Shown piece after piece: positions 45,142 to 54,340 of a stretch of 64,000 nucleotides of DNA. Position numbers and translations under genes: made by a program. Position 1 is the stretch's first letter, and every line of letters starts with the position of its first letter. The notes under the pieces were generated by a model. That model saw only the letters and a list, made by a program, of their open reading frames with translations. It did not search any database and had not been told where the DNA came from. Origin of the DNA: Oscillospiraceae bacterium (lineage in GTDB: Bacteria > Bacillota > Clostridia > Oscillospirales > Oscillospiraceae); NCBI GenBank assembly GCA_902761055.1, contig CACWIS010000003.1, positions 1-64,000 of the forward strand, given 5' to 3'.

Positions 45142-46806
45142 TTATTCGGAAACGCGCTTGCGGGCGACCAGGAGGACCGCCGCGCCGACGACGAGAACGC
45201 CGCCGAGCACGTAGAAGATCGTGGTGCCGACGCCGCCGGTGGAGGGAAGCACGGTACCCTTGAGGTTCGCGACCTTGACCCAGGGATAGGTCGAGGCCGT
45301 GGCGTTGGTCTCGTTCCACTCGAGCGCCTTGTCGGTGTTAAAGTCAAAGGTGGTCGTTGCGGACGAGCCTTCGCCGGAGACCGTGCACTTGTCTTCCTTG
45401 AGCGGGGTGAGCGGGACGTCCTCGGCAAGCATGTTGAAGCCGTCGACGGTCGCGGTCTCGGTCAGGCTGTAGATCTTCTCGTTGTCCAGACCGCGGAAGT
45501 AGATCATGCCGTTCGCGTCGGTCTCGACCTCGTTGCTGCCGTCGGCGGAGGTGTCGGGGATGTAGTAGCCGTCGACCTTCTTGACGTTGAAGGGCTCGCG
45601 GTCGTCGCCCTCGCCGATGAAGAAGTCAAACTTGACGCCTTCCATCAGGCTCGCGGGCTTGTAGATATCGGCCTCGACCGAGGCGTCGTACTTGACAAGA
45701 CCGGCGTAGTGGGTCTTGTAGTTGACGGTATCGGTCATGGTGTAGTGCGTGCCGTACTCGAGCTTGATCTCGTTCTCCTTGCTCACGTCGGTGACGGCGT
45801 CGTCGTCGACGGTGGCCTGGAAGGTGATGGTGATCGTCTTGCCCTTGACCGCGTCGGTGGGCTTGAGGGTGACGACCCAGCCGGAGGCGGAGGCGGTGCC
45901 GAGCACGTAGTCGGGCGTTTCGCCTGCAGCGGAGAGCGTGGCGGGGGCGAAGCTCAGACCGGTGTCCGAGTCATAGGTCAGACCGGCGGACATGGTATCG
46001 GTCAGGACGATGTCCTTGTTCATGTCATGGGGGACGGTGACCTTGACCTGGTAAAAGATCGTGTCGCCGACCGCGACGTTGACCGGGTCCGCCGTGTAGT
46101 CGGAGGTGTCCGCGTCCTTCTGCGTCTTCTCCACGGTGGGGTAGGTGTTCTTTTCGTCGATCGTGATATTGGTGGTCGCGGCGACGAGATTCAGACCCTC
46201 GGAGCCGGAGATGAGGTAATAGCCGGCGTCCAGACCGGAGGCGGTCCAGGCCTTGTCAGTGGCGTTCCAGGTAAGATTGCCGCTGCTCTCATAGACCCCG
46301 TTTGCGAGCAGCCACACGGCGGCGGCCTGCGCGGCCGCGCTGTCGGTAGCCTCGGCGGCCCACTTGACGGTGTAGTTCGTCTGGCCCGCGATCGGGATCA
46401 GGTCGAACCAGTTGTTGCCCGTTGTCCTCGTCCAGGTCTTGTCAGTGGCGTTCCAGCTGCCGAGCTTGGCGGCGATCGTCGAGCTCGCCTTGTAGGCGAC
46501 GGCCGGGGGAGTCGTGCCGTAGGAGATCTCGCCGGGAGCGCCGGCGTCGTCATGGCCGCCGCCGGTGCCGGAGAGGGTATCGGCGGGGATGGCGGTGAAG
46601 ACCTTGTACCAGGTGTACACGCGGTCGCCGGTGGCGTCTTCACCATAGCTGGAATCGCGGTTGATCGTGATATTGACGGGGGTGGTGGAGCCGCCCTCGC
46701 CGCCGGTGGACGGATCGTCGGCGCCGGTCGCCATCGCGGGAGCCGTCAGCGCGAGCATCATGACGAGCACGATCGCGAGAGCCAGCAGTTTCTTATAAGA
46801 TTTCAT
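45142..46806 (-). CDS. Major pilin, SpaA/FimA-type isopeptide protein (LPSTG)
   Basis: 554 residues: signal peptide (MKSYKKLLALAIVLVMMLAL, cleaved near AMATG), N-terminal domain, a pilin-motif-like segment DEKNTYPTVEKTQKD (about 220, candidate Lys for polymerisation), a DUF11-like middle domain (FYQVKVTVPHDMNKDIVLTD), a Cna-B domain with FDFFIGEGDDRE and E-box LTETATVDGFN, then LPSTGG, a TM and KRVSE. Class C sortase follows directly, matching a two-component pilus cassette. Two near-identical short blocks (WNATDKTW / WNATDKAW) occur in the N-terminal domain. Hairpins flank the gene, consistent with selective mRNA stability. AGGAAG site upstream. Confidence 0.93.
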   Translation of the reverse strand: MKSYKKLLALAIVLVMMLALTAPAMATGADDPSTGGEGGSTTPVNITINRDSSYGEDATGDRVYTWYKVFTAIPADTLSGTGGGHDDAGAPGEISYGTTPPAVAYKASSTIAAKLGSWNATDKTWTRTTGNNWFDLIPIAGQTNYTVKWAAEATDSAAAQAAAVWLLANGVYESSGNLTWNATDKAWTASGLDAGYYLISGSEGLNLVAATTNITIDEKNTYPTVEKTQKDADTSDYTADPVNVAVGDTIFYQVKVTVPHDMNKDIVLTDTMSAGLTYDSDTGLSFAPATLSAAGETPDYVLGTASASGWVVTLKPTDAVKGKTITITFQATVDDDAVTDVSKENEIKLEYGTHYTMTDTVNYKTHYAGLVKYDASVEADIYKPASLMEGVKFDFFIGEGDDREPFNVKKVDGYYIPDTSADGSNEVETDANGMIYFRGLDNEKIYSLTETATVDGFNMLAEDVPLTPLKEDKCTVSGEGSSATTTFDFNTDKALEWNETNATASTYPWVKVANLKGTVLPSTGGVGTTIFYVLGGVLVVGAAVLLVARKRVSE

Positions 46807-46859
46807 AGTACTCTTCCTTTCCTTCGATTCTCGGAACGATACTGCTCACAGGGTCCCCC

Positions 46860-46882
46860 CCGGAAGCGGAGGCCGCTTCCGG
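46860..46882 (-). promoter_or_regulatory. Intercistronic hairpin between adhesin and major pilin
   Basis: CCGGAAGCGG (46860-46869), loop AGG, CCGCTTCCGG (46873-46882): a perfect 10-bp stem in the 92-base gap. No T-run. It may block read-through from the adhesin or protect the 5' end of a processed pilin transcript. Confidence 0.55.
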
Positions 46883-46898
46883 AGAGTGCTGGGGCGTA

Positions 46899-49800
46899 TC
46901 AGGTCTCACTGTTTTTTCTGCGTCTGGTATAGATCGTGAACGCCAGGGCAGAGAAGAGGAGCGCGATACCGCCCAGCGTGTAGCCCAGTGTGCCGGCACC
47001 GCCCGTTCTGGGAAGGAGGATGCCGGGGTTGTTGACAACGGTGAAGCTGTAGGTGTAGGGAGGCACGGGTATCATCGGAGTGGGATTCCCGGGGTGCTCC
47101 GGATCGGGGCTTCCCTGCACGTAGCTGGGTGTGACGGTCATGTCGTAGTTGGTCACGCCCATCATGGCGCCCGTGCCGGAGGCGCTGACGGTGATCTCGA
47201 TCGGAGCGAGCTGCTCGTAACCGGCGGGGACGACGGTCTCGTCGAGGTAGTAGGTGCCGTCGGGCAGGTTCACGCCCTCGAAGATGATCGCGCCGGCGTC
47301 GGTCACGTTCCCCTCGCCCGTCGCGGTCACAAGATCGCTGAGATCGAGCAAGCCTTCAAGGACGACCGGGTTGCCCTCGCTGTCCGTCAGACGGAAGTGC
47401 GCGCCGGCCATCGGCTGGTCGAGCTCGTCGGTCTTGTAGACGCTGAGCAGGTAGGGCGTGTTCGTCACAAAGAAGTTGCACTCGAAGCCCGTGGTCAGCG
47501 AGCTGCCGGTGGGGAGCGGACGCGGGGTGATTTCGCCCTGCGTGTAGGTCGCGGCGTAGGTGTTGCTCGTGCTGTCGCTGAAGACGGTCTTCTCACCGGG
47601 GACGGTGTAGCGGCCGTTCTCGTCCGCGATCGCGACGACGGTACCGCCGTCGATCCTGATCTGGTGGACCAAGGTCCCGTCAACGTCCGCGTTGAACTCG
47701 ACGCGAGTCCCGCCCTGGACCTTGACCTCGCGGATCGCGTAGCGGGTCAGGTCGCCGCAGTTGTCGAACATCGCATAGAGGACGGCGTGCCCGTCGACGC
47801 CCGCGTCGATCACGCGGATCGTGCCGTTGATCAGGCTGAGCGGATTGTCCGGATCCTCGGGGTTGACCGCAAAGAGGCCGATGATGACCTCGGCGTGCTC
47901 GGTGACGAAGGGATAGTAGGGATTGCCCGCCGCCCGGTCGGCCCAGAGCTTCTTGGCGAAGATGCGGTTTTCGGCGCGGTTGGTGAAGGTGACGTGCGCG
48001 TCCTTGTTGAAAATGATCGCGCCGTCTGCCGTGCCTTCGTCGTAGCCCCCGGTCTCGTAGTTGTAGATATCGCCCGTCAGCGTGGAGGGAGCGTTGTCGT
48101 AGGTCTCGTTGTGGTCCCAGACCTTGCTCTCCAGAACCCAGCCGCTCTGGCTGAAGAGCGTTTTGTTGACGCGGATCTCGTCGACGTAGAAGTCCGTCCC
48201 GACGAGCAGCTCGGGGATGACGATGGTGAAGTTCGCGGGGACGTTCGAGATCGTGCCGTACTGGCCGGCGTAGTATTTGTAGGGCACGGTGCCTGGGGCG
48301 TGTTGACCGTCGTCGTAGACGACCGGCTTGCCCTTGACGTAGCGGCAGTACTGCCCGTCGTCGTTGACGATGTAGTAGATGCCTCTGTTGTAGGCGACCA
48401 GCTCGCCGTTGGCGCTCTCCATCATCACGCGGAACTCGAAGCCGTCGCCGTTGTAGTTCGGCACCGTGTCGTCGGTGATGCGCTTGGTGATCCGCAGATT
48501 GTTGAGGTTGCCGCTCGCGCAGTTGTTGGCGAAGACCACGCGCTGGCGCTGCTGCGCGGTGGTGGTCGACGATTGCCAGCCGTGGATCTCTTCGTTATAA
48601 GGGATATTGGTGACGCCGTTGATCGTGACGAAGTCGTAGAATTCCGTACTGACGCCGACCTCCTGCACAAAGTACTTCGAGGTCTCGGGCAGGTTGAAGA
48701 CGCAGGACTCGCCGGGCTTGAGGTAGAAGACGTTGGTGAACACATAGCCGCTCTCGTCGTCCGGGATCCTCACGCTGTCGTAGAAGGGGACGGGCACGGC
48801 GCCGCCTTCGTATGTGGCGGAGAGCAGCGGCTGAGGCTCGAGCTCGTTGCCGTCCTCGTCTACAGGGACCTCAAAGGCCTGGTAGGCGAATTCAACGTTG
48901 GCGAAGGCCTCCTGCTGCGTGCCGGTCAGCTCCTTCTCCACGATGAACTTGCCGGTGTCGACGGTGGGCAGGTTGAAGCGCATCTGCAGGTTGGAGGCGC
49001 CGGCGCCGCTTTCCATGTAGAGCATCAGGAAGTCGTGGCGGCTGAAATCGAGGAAGGTCTCGCCTTTGAAGTAGAGATCGGCCTTCGTGTCGTCCCAGGG
49101 CGAGCCGTCCGGGAAGACGCGCGCTCTCTGGAAGCACTGGCGGATCGTGGGAGCGAACAGCTGCGAGCCGTTGGCGGAGATCTGGCCGGTGGCGAAGTTG
49201 ATCTGTCCGGAGGCCGCGCTGTGGACGCCGCCGAGGTCGAGGATCAGCACGCCGTCGATGTAGATCCACATGTCGTCGTCGCCGGTGAACTCGTAGAGCA
49301 TCGGGCCGTCCTGCTGCATGCCGTCGCGCGGCATCATGAAGGTGCAGTCCATCGACATGCCGAAGAAGTAGTTGACGGGCTCTTTGCCGGTTCTCTGACC
49401 CGTGCCGGCCTGATAGATCCGCTCGCCGAGGTTCGGGTCCTCATAGTCCAGCCAGACCATGCGGTCGTCGTAGCGGTTCGTCCTTCCGTTCGTCCAGCGG
49501 TTGGGATCGATCGTGTTGTAGGGCAGGAAATGCCCGCGGTAATGCGTGGCGCTATTAGCCGAATAGGCGGAGGCGATCTCCTCGTAGACGGTGAAGGTGC
49601 CCGCGCCCTCGTTGTAGTGGGCGAAGTTGTTGAAGCCGCTGTAGCTGTAGTAGCCCGTGGAGTCGTAGGTGGACTGCAGGAAGAGATGGTTGCCCGTGCC
49701 CTTGTAGAACTGGTTGCCCGGAGCGAACAGCGTTGCGGCGCTCAGACCGGTCTGCGTGAAGGTCGGGAAACCGTCGGCGCTGATCTTGTCGCTCACCAGG

Positions 49801-52800
49801 CCTGTTATATAAGGGACATTTTCGTCCCAAACCGGGACGGCGCCCTCGTAGTCGCAGATCCGCTCGCCGACGCCGCCGGTATTATTGGCATTGGTTGCGG
49901 TGCCGGCGCCGCCGTAGTCGAACATGTGGATGTGAATGCCGGCGGCTTGACTGTCGACGGTCGCGACCTCGTGCAGCTGGCCGGGGGTCTTGGGCAGGAC
50001 GTACGCGAAGGAGAAGGGGATCGAGTCCTGATGCGGGGTGGACTCGAGGATAACGCGGCCGTCCTCGGCGACGAGCTTGTAGCCGTAGTACTCCATGCCG
50101 TCGGCATACCACTTTTCAATCGGGGAGTTGTAGTCGCCGAGACGCCGTCCGTCGAGCGTGACGCCGCTGGTCTCATAGCTTTCGAATTCGCTGACCAGAT
50201 TCCCCTCCTGCGGGTCGAGAACAAGCCTGGTCTCCAGATTCTGGAAGATGTAGTATCCGTTCGGCCTGCCGGAGGAGTCTTTGCAGATTACGACCTGCCA
50301 GAGGGGGGAGACGGCGCTGTGCAGCGTCAGTCTGTCGCCGTCGTCGTAAGCGCGGACGGCCTTGCCCTCGCCGTCGATGACGTAGAGCTCATAGTGTCCG
50401 GAGAGAGGATTGTAGAAGCTGTGATAGACGACGACCTGATCCAGCTCCGTAATGTCCTGCACGGAGTACTTCACCGCCGAGTACAGGGGGTCGGTCTCGG
50501 CCGACAGGTCCATATCGCACAGAAGAAGCTGCGAGTTGGAGGAGGAGGACGCGGAAACGGTCCATCCGGCGTTGCTCCAGCTCAGATAGGAGCCGTCGGC
50601 CCTGAGGTACACGGCACCGTACTCGCCCTCCGAGGTCGGGATGACCTCGATCGCCTGCGGCGTGTCCGAGAGGCTCAGCCCCTCGGAAGCGATGTGCAGG
50701 TACTGGGCCGGGTCGCTGCCGTTGACCCGGATCGAATAGAAGCCGTCCTGACCTTCGATCGGACTGAAATCCCAGAAGGTGATGTCGGTGCCGGTGGTGT
50801 TGGCGTACAGCTTCGTCGAGCGCTGCTCGACCGTCGCCGCGGCGTAGGCCAGGCTGCCGTCGCTGGCAACGCCCTGCAGGGTACGCCAGTTGGTATTATT
50901 GGTCTGGCGGACGATCGCGATCTGCTTGCTCTCGCCGTTGAGGTTCTGGCGCAGACCGGAGATCACGACCGCGTAGCGGGAGAAGGAATCCGCGGAGAAG
51001 CTGATCGTGTTGCAAATCAGCGTGTTCTCGTCGGCGGCGCCGCCCGCTTCCTCGCGCTCTCCCTCGTCCTCGGCGGGGGCCGCCGTCTCGTCGGCGGGGG
51101 CCGCCGTCTCGTCGGCGGGGGCTGCCGTCTCGTCGGCGGGAGCTGCCGTCTCGTCGGCGGGAGCTGCCGGGACGGCCTCGGGGATCGCGTCGTTGGTGAG
51201 CAGCGTGATCTTCTCCGTCTTCGACTCGGCGAAGTGGAGCACGGAAAGCTGCTGCGCCGCCTCGACGCGCATCGGTTCGTCCAGCGTGATCTTCACCTGG
51301 ACGGGAGCCTTCGGCTCCTGCTCCTCGCCCTCGGGGGAGAGGATCGTGAGATCGAACAGGCGCATCTTGTTCAGATCGCAGCCGAGGCAGACTTCCTCGG
51401 CCTCCGCGTAATACTGCTCGAACAGCTCGCTGCCGGGGAGGATCTCCTCCGCCGTCAGGTAGCTGCCCTCGGGCAGCTGCGCCTCGGGTCCGTAAGTAAG
51501 GGAAACGGTATAGCTTTCGCCGTCGGCGGTGATCACCGTCGTGACGATGATCTCCACGATGGCGTATGTGGAAAATGCGTCGGAGCTGAAAGCGAACTCG
51601 TCCTCGCCGGTCTCCTTTTCGGCGTCCTGGCTGACGACGCTGGCGTTGCCCTTGCCGTCGACGTGGACGACCTTGAAGTTATCGGCCTCGGCCACGAGCG
51701 CGTCCTTCATGACCACGGAAATGGGACAGGCCGGCTCGATCACGTCGCCGCCGCCGTTATAGAAGGTGATGTCCACCGCCTTGACGCGGACGATCTTGGC
51801 GGTCTCGCGGCGCGTCTCGTCGTTCTGCGCGTCGTCGACCAGCGCGCTCTCGACGGAATCGAGGATCTGCTCGACCTCGACCACGGACAGCTGCATCGTG
51901 GTGCCCTCGGGGAAAGCGCCCTCGGGAGCTTCAACGCTCACCAGGATGCCGTCGATCTCGCCCTCGAAGCTCTGGGCGGGCATGGGGATCTCGTCCTCGC
52001 CGTCCTCGGCTTCCTCGCCGTCCTCGGCTTCCTCGCCGTCCTCGGCTTCCTCGCCGTCCTCGGTTTCCTCGCCGTCCTCGGCTTCCTCGCCGTCCTCGGC
52101 TTCCTCGCCGTCCTCGGCTTCCTCGCCGTCGCCCGGCTCCTCGCCGTCCTCGGCTTCCTCGCCGTCGCCCGGCTCCTCGCCGTCGCCCGGCTCCTCGCCG
52201 TCAGTCGGCTCCTCACCGTCGCCCGGCTCCTCGCCGTCAGTCGGCTCCTCGCCGTCAGTCGGCTCCTCGCCGTCAGTCGGTTCCTCGCCGTCGGTCGGCT
52301 CCTCGCCGTCAGTCGGTTCCTCGCCGTCGGTCGGCTCCTCGCCGTCGGTCGGCTCCTCGCCGTCGACCGGCCCGGGCGTCGCGTCCGGATCGGCGGGGGC
52401 GGGCTCCTCGCGCTCGCCGATGCCGAGCAGCACGAAGATACCGGCCTTATCCGTCTCGACCAGGATGCCGTCCTTGAGGATGTTCATCCGGTGCGCGACC
52501 TTGGGAAGGACGTACTCCTTCTCCGCGGCGTCCCACTTGAAGCGCAGGAGCATCGAACTCTCCGCCCCGCGGATCTGGTCGTCGACCAGCGTGATGCTGA
52601 TCTTGCCGTTCGGCTCGACCTGTGCGCCGTCGCAGAGGAAGACGAGCTTCATCAGCTTCTGTCCGGACAGCTTGTCGGTGAGACCCAACTCTTCGATCCG
52701 CTTATCCAGCGCCTTGTCCCGCTCCTTGTCAAGCTCCTTGAGCCATTCGACGCTGAGCGTGGTGCCGTTGGGAAGCACGCCGGCCTTGGCCTCGACCGTC

Positions 52801-53288
52801 AGGTGCGTGCGGCCGAACCATTTGTCATACTTGAAGGCCTTGGGCTTCTCGGGCTTGGTCGGCTTTGCGGTCGCTTCCGGTTTCTCGGTCTCTTCCGGTT
52901 TCTCGGTCTCTTCCGGCTTCTCGGCCGGCTCGTCGGCCGGCTCGTCGGCATTGTCGCCGGCGGGCGGCTCGCTCGTCTCCGGAGCGGCAGGCGCCTCGCT
53001 CGTCTCAGGCTTGGCCGGCGTCTCGGTGACCGCGGGCTCCGCAGGCGCCTGTGTCGCCGCCGGGGGAGCAGGGGGGTCTGCCGGAGGATTCGCCGGGGGA
53101 TTCGCCGGAGGATCGGTATTGGTCTCAACGGCCATGCCGGGCTCCTGCTCCGCCACGTCGTCGCTGATGGCGGTCGCGGGCAGGACCATCGAATAGCTCG
53201 TCGAGAATACGATCACGAGCGCCAGGAACAGCGCAAGCATGCGCCATGCCCGACTGCCTCGTGCTTTATTGAAGAACTTAATCGTCAT
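46899..53288 (-). CDS. Giant tip adhesin with fibro-slime and SpaA domains (LPRTG)
   Basis: 2129 residues. Signal peptide (about 1-42); Pro/Glu-rich spacer (to about 150); three ZU5-like modules (VEAKAGVLPNGTTLSVEW, VSVEAPEGAFPEGTTMQL); an acidic hexapeptide tract (about 302-436) and a second ADETAAP tract (about 705-740); a lectin-like middle; a fibro-slime/PA14-type module with YEFTGDDDMWIYIDGVLILD (about 1330) and DLGGVHSAASG; several Cna-B domains (GKFIVEKELTGTQ, LLSVYKTDELDQPMAGAHF); then LPRTGG (about 2092), a TM and RRRK. It is the largest and first structural pilus gene, as tip adhesins usually are. It should recognise a host, food or bacterial surface ligand; the ligand is unknown. 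Confidence 0.9.
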   Translation of the reverse strand: MTIKFFNKARGSRAWRMLALFLALVIVFSTSYSMVLPATAISDDVAEQEPGMAVETNTDPPANPPANPPADPPAPPAATQAPAEPAVTETPAKPETSEAPAAPETSEPPAGDNADEPADEPAEKPEETEKPEETEKPEATAKPTKPEKPKAFKYDKWFGRTHLTVEAKAGVLPNGTTLSVEWLKELDKERDKALDKRIEELGLTDKLSGQKLMKLVFLCDGAQVEPNGKISITLVDDQIRGAESSMLLRFKWDAAEKEYVLPKVAHRMNILKDGILVETDKAGIFVLLGIGEREEPAPADPDATPGPVDGEEPTDGEEPTDGEEPTDGEEPTDGEEPTDGEEPTDGEEPTDGEEPGDGEEPTDGEEPGDGEEPGDGEEAEDGEEPGDGEEAEDGEEAEDGEEAEDGEETEDGEEAEDGEEAEDGEEAEDGEDEIPMPAQSFEGEIDGILVSVEAPEGAFPEGTTMQLSVVEVEQILDSVESALVDDAQNDETRRETAKIVRVKAVDITFYNGGGDVIEPACPISVVMKDALVAEADNFKVVHVDGKGNASVVSQDAEKETGEDEFAFSSDAFSTYAIVEIIVTTVITADGESYTVSLTYGPEAQLPEGSYLTAEEILPGSELFEQYYAEAEEVCLGCDLNKMRLFDLTILSPEGEEQEPKAPVQVKITLDEPMRVEAAQQLSVLHFAESKTEKITLLTNDAIPEAVPAAPADETAAPADETAAPADETAAPADETAAPAEDEGEREEAGGAADENTLICNTISFSADSFSRYAVVISGLRQNLNGESKQIAIVRQTNNTNWRTLQGVASDGSLAYAAATVEQRSTKLYANTTGTDITFWDFSPIEGQDGFYSIRVNGSDPAQYLHIASEGLSLSDTPQAIEVIPTSEGEYGAVYLRADGSYLSWSNAGWTVSASSSSNSQLLLCDMDLSAETDPLYSAVKYSVQDITELDQVVVYHSFYNPLSGHYELYVIDGEGKAVRAYDDGDRLTLHSAVSPLWQVVICKDSSGRPNGYYIFQNLETRLVLDPQEGNLVSEFESYETSGVTLDGRRLGDYNSPIEKWYADGMEYYGYKLVAEDGRVILESTPHQDSIPFSFAYVLPKTPGQLHEVATVDSQAAGIHIHMFDYGGAGTATNANNTGGVGERICDYEGAVPVWDENVPYITGLVSDKISADGFPTFTQTGLSAATLFAPGNQFYKGTGNHLFLQSTYDSTGYYSYSGFNNFAHYNEGAGTFTVYEEIASAYSANSATHYRGHFLPYNTIDPNRWTNGRTNRYDDRMVWLDYEDPNLGERIYQAGTGQRTGKEPVNYFFGMSMDCTFMMPRDGMQQDGPMLYEFTGDDDMWIYIDGVLILDLGGVHSAASGQINFATGQISANGSQLFAPTIRQCFQRARVFPDGSPWDDTKADLYFKGETFLDFSRHDFLMLYMESGAGASNLQMRFNLPTVDTGKFIVEKELTGTQQEAFANVEFAYQAFEVPVDEDGNELEPQPLLSATYEGGAVPVPFYDSVRIPDDESGYVFTNVFYLKPGESCVFNLPETSKYFVQEVGVSTEFYDFVTINGVTNIPYNEEIHGWQSSTTTAQQRQRVVFANNCASGNLNNLRITKRITDDTVPNYNGDGFEFRVMMESANGELVAYNRGIYYIVNDDGQYCRYVKGKPVVYDDGQHAPGTVPYKYYAGQYGTISNVPANFTIVIPELLVGTDFYVDEIRVNKTLFSQSGWVLESKVWDHNETYDNAPSTLTGDIYNYETGGYDEGTADGAIIFNKDAHVTFTNRAENRIFAKKLWADRAAGNPYYPFVTEHAEVIIGLFAVNPEDPDNPLSLINGTIRVIDAGVDGHAVLYAMFDNCGDLTRYAIREVKVQGGTRVEFNADVDGTLVHQIRIDGGTVVAIADENGRYTVPGEKTVFSDSTSNTYAATYTQGEITPRPLPTGSSLTTGFECNFFVTNTPYLLSVYKTDELDQPMAGAHFRLTDSEGNPVVLEGLLDLSDLVTATGEGNVTDAGAIIFEGVNLPDGTYYLDETVVPAGYEQLAPIEITVSASGTGAMMGVTNYDMTVTPSYVQGSPDPEHPGNPTPMIPVPPYTYSFTVVNNPGILLPRTGGAGTLGYTLGGIALLFSALAFTIYTRRRKNSET
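51072..51170 (-). repeat. Short tandem repeat coding (A)PADETAA
   Basis: Four near-identical 24-base units, GCCGTCTCGTCGGCGGGGGC-type on the plus strand, code repeated APADETAA. A second flexible spacer in the adhesin, again in whole codons. Confidence 0.85.
51980..52375 (-). repeat. 18-base tandem repeat coding acidic hexapeptides
   Basis: About twenty units coding E-E-P-T-D-G, E-E-P-G-D-G or E-E-A-E-D-G form a stalk within the adhesin. Variants are blockwise arranged (PTDG first, AEDG last), suggesting expansion by slippage or unequal exchange. Any change by whole units keeps the frame. Confidence 0.9.
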
Positions 53289-53327
53289 TCGCTTTCCTCC
53301 TCACTCGGTTGGGAAGATTAAAGGGGT

Positions 53328-53948
53328 TCAGGATATTCTTCCGAGCAGGCGCAGCGGCCATACCCGGAATACGATCTTGCCCACGATCTGCTCGGCGGCG
53401 ATGCAGCCGACGGCGGTGTTGCGTGAGTCGATCGATACGCTTCTGTGATCTCCCATCACAAAGTACCTTGAATCGGGTACCTGATAGGGCAGCTGGATGT
53501 TGCATTCACCGAAGGCCTTTTCCGTGAGGTAAGGCTCGTCGACAGCGACGTTGTTCACATACACCGTGCCATCCTCCGAGATGTCCACCCATTCGCCCGC
53601 GTGGGCGATCACGCGTTTTACCAGAATGTTATTATTATAATAGAATGCAACGACGTCGCCGGTCTCGAGATCCGTGCCCTTGACGGACAGGACGATCTCT
53701 CCTTCGGAGAGCGTCGGGGCCATCGAGCTGCCGTAGATCTGCAGCACCGGCATCAGCAGCACCGCGATCAGTACCGCCGCGGCCGCCACCGTCACCAGCA
53801 TGAAGATCGTGCTGCGCAGCGAGAAAACGAAGCTCCGCTTGTACTTCTCGTGCCGCAGCTCCGCCTGCAGCTGTTCGAGCGTCGGCTCGGCCGGTCCCGG
53901 CGGGGCTTGCGCCGTTTCCTGCCGATCGGCCAGTTCATCCGGACTCAC
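53328..53948 (-). CDS. lepB: Signal peptidase I (Ser/Lys type)
   Basis: 206 residues: a charged N-terminus, one TM (about 45-68), catalytic Ser in IYGSSMAPTLSEGE and Lys in NILVKRVIAHAGEWV, and VMGDHRSVSIDSR of box E. Removes ordinary Sec signal peptides. Dedicated copies are common in pilus clusters, where they mature the pilins or adhesin. It sits between the coiled-coil gene (4-base overlap) and the adhesin (39 bases). It differs from the Ser/His peptidase at the other end of the locus. Confidence 0.95.
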   Translation of the reverse strand: MSPDELADRQETAQAPPGPAEPTLEQLQAELRHEKYKRSFVFSLRSTIFMLVTVAAAAVLIAVLLMPVLQIYGSSMAPTLSEGEIVLSVKGTDLETGDVVAFYYNNNILVKRVIAHAGEWVDISEDGTVYVNNVAVDEPYLTEKAFGECNIQLPYQVPDSRYFVMGDHRSVSIDSRNTAVGCIAAEQIVGKIVFRVWPLRLLGRIS

Positions 53949-54340
53949 AGGAGACTTACCCCCTTCCGGCCCGGCTTGCCTTTCAGATCGGCCGCCGCCT
54001 TCTCGAACAGCGCTCTCGCCCGCTCGGCGGCTTCCACCGCCTCGCTGAGCCGGGCCGTCAGTTCGGAGACCTCGGCTGCCTCGTCCGTCAGGGCCTGGCG
54101 TGTGCCCGTTGCGCTCGCCAGCTCGGCCTTCAGGTCGCGGATCTTCTGGTCCTTGTCGTCAAGCTTTTTGCACAGCCGCTCGTAGGTTTCCTGCAGCTGG
54201 CTCATCTGCTCTTCGACTTTGGCGCGCTCTGCGCGCTCCTCTTCCAGTTTTTCCTCCGCCGCCGCTACCGCCTGCTTGCCTTCGATCATCATCGCCAGCA
54301 GCTCGGTGCGCCGCAGCCTGCGGAGTTCCTTATCGGTCAA
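53945..54340 (-). CDS. Small coiled-coil protein heading the pilus operon
   Basis: About 131 residues, starting TDKELRRLRRTELLAMMIEG and then almost wholly heptad-patterned helix (EEKLEEERAERAKVEEQMSQ). No signal peptide or TM, so cytoplasmic. TTG at 54340 is chosen because AAAGGA lies 10 bases upstream; GTG at 54349 is too near the ribosome site. Similar short basic-N-terminus coiled-coil proteins accompany pilus signal peptidases in other Clostridia, as far as I recall, but their function is not known to me. The stop overlaps lepB by four bases, so they are coupled. Confidence 0.7.
   Translation of the reverse strand: MTDKELRRLRRTELLAMMIEGKQAVAAAEEKLEEERAERAKVEEQMSQLQETYERLCKKLDDKDQKIRDLKAELASATGTRQALTDEAAEVSELTARLSEAVEAAERARALFEKAAADLKGKPGRKGVSLL

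Noticed and set aside
51980-52385. Possible CRISPR array because of regularly spaced repeats
   Set aside because: Units are 18 bases without unique spacers and lie in frame within a coding gene; no cas genes are present.
47094-53321. A 2075-codon open frame antisense to the giant adhesin
   Set aside because: It is the GC-rich shadow of the adhesin gene; the adhesin has a signal peptide, recognisable domains and a sorting signal, while this frame has none.
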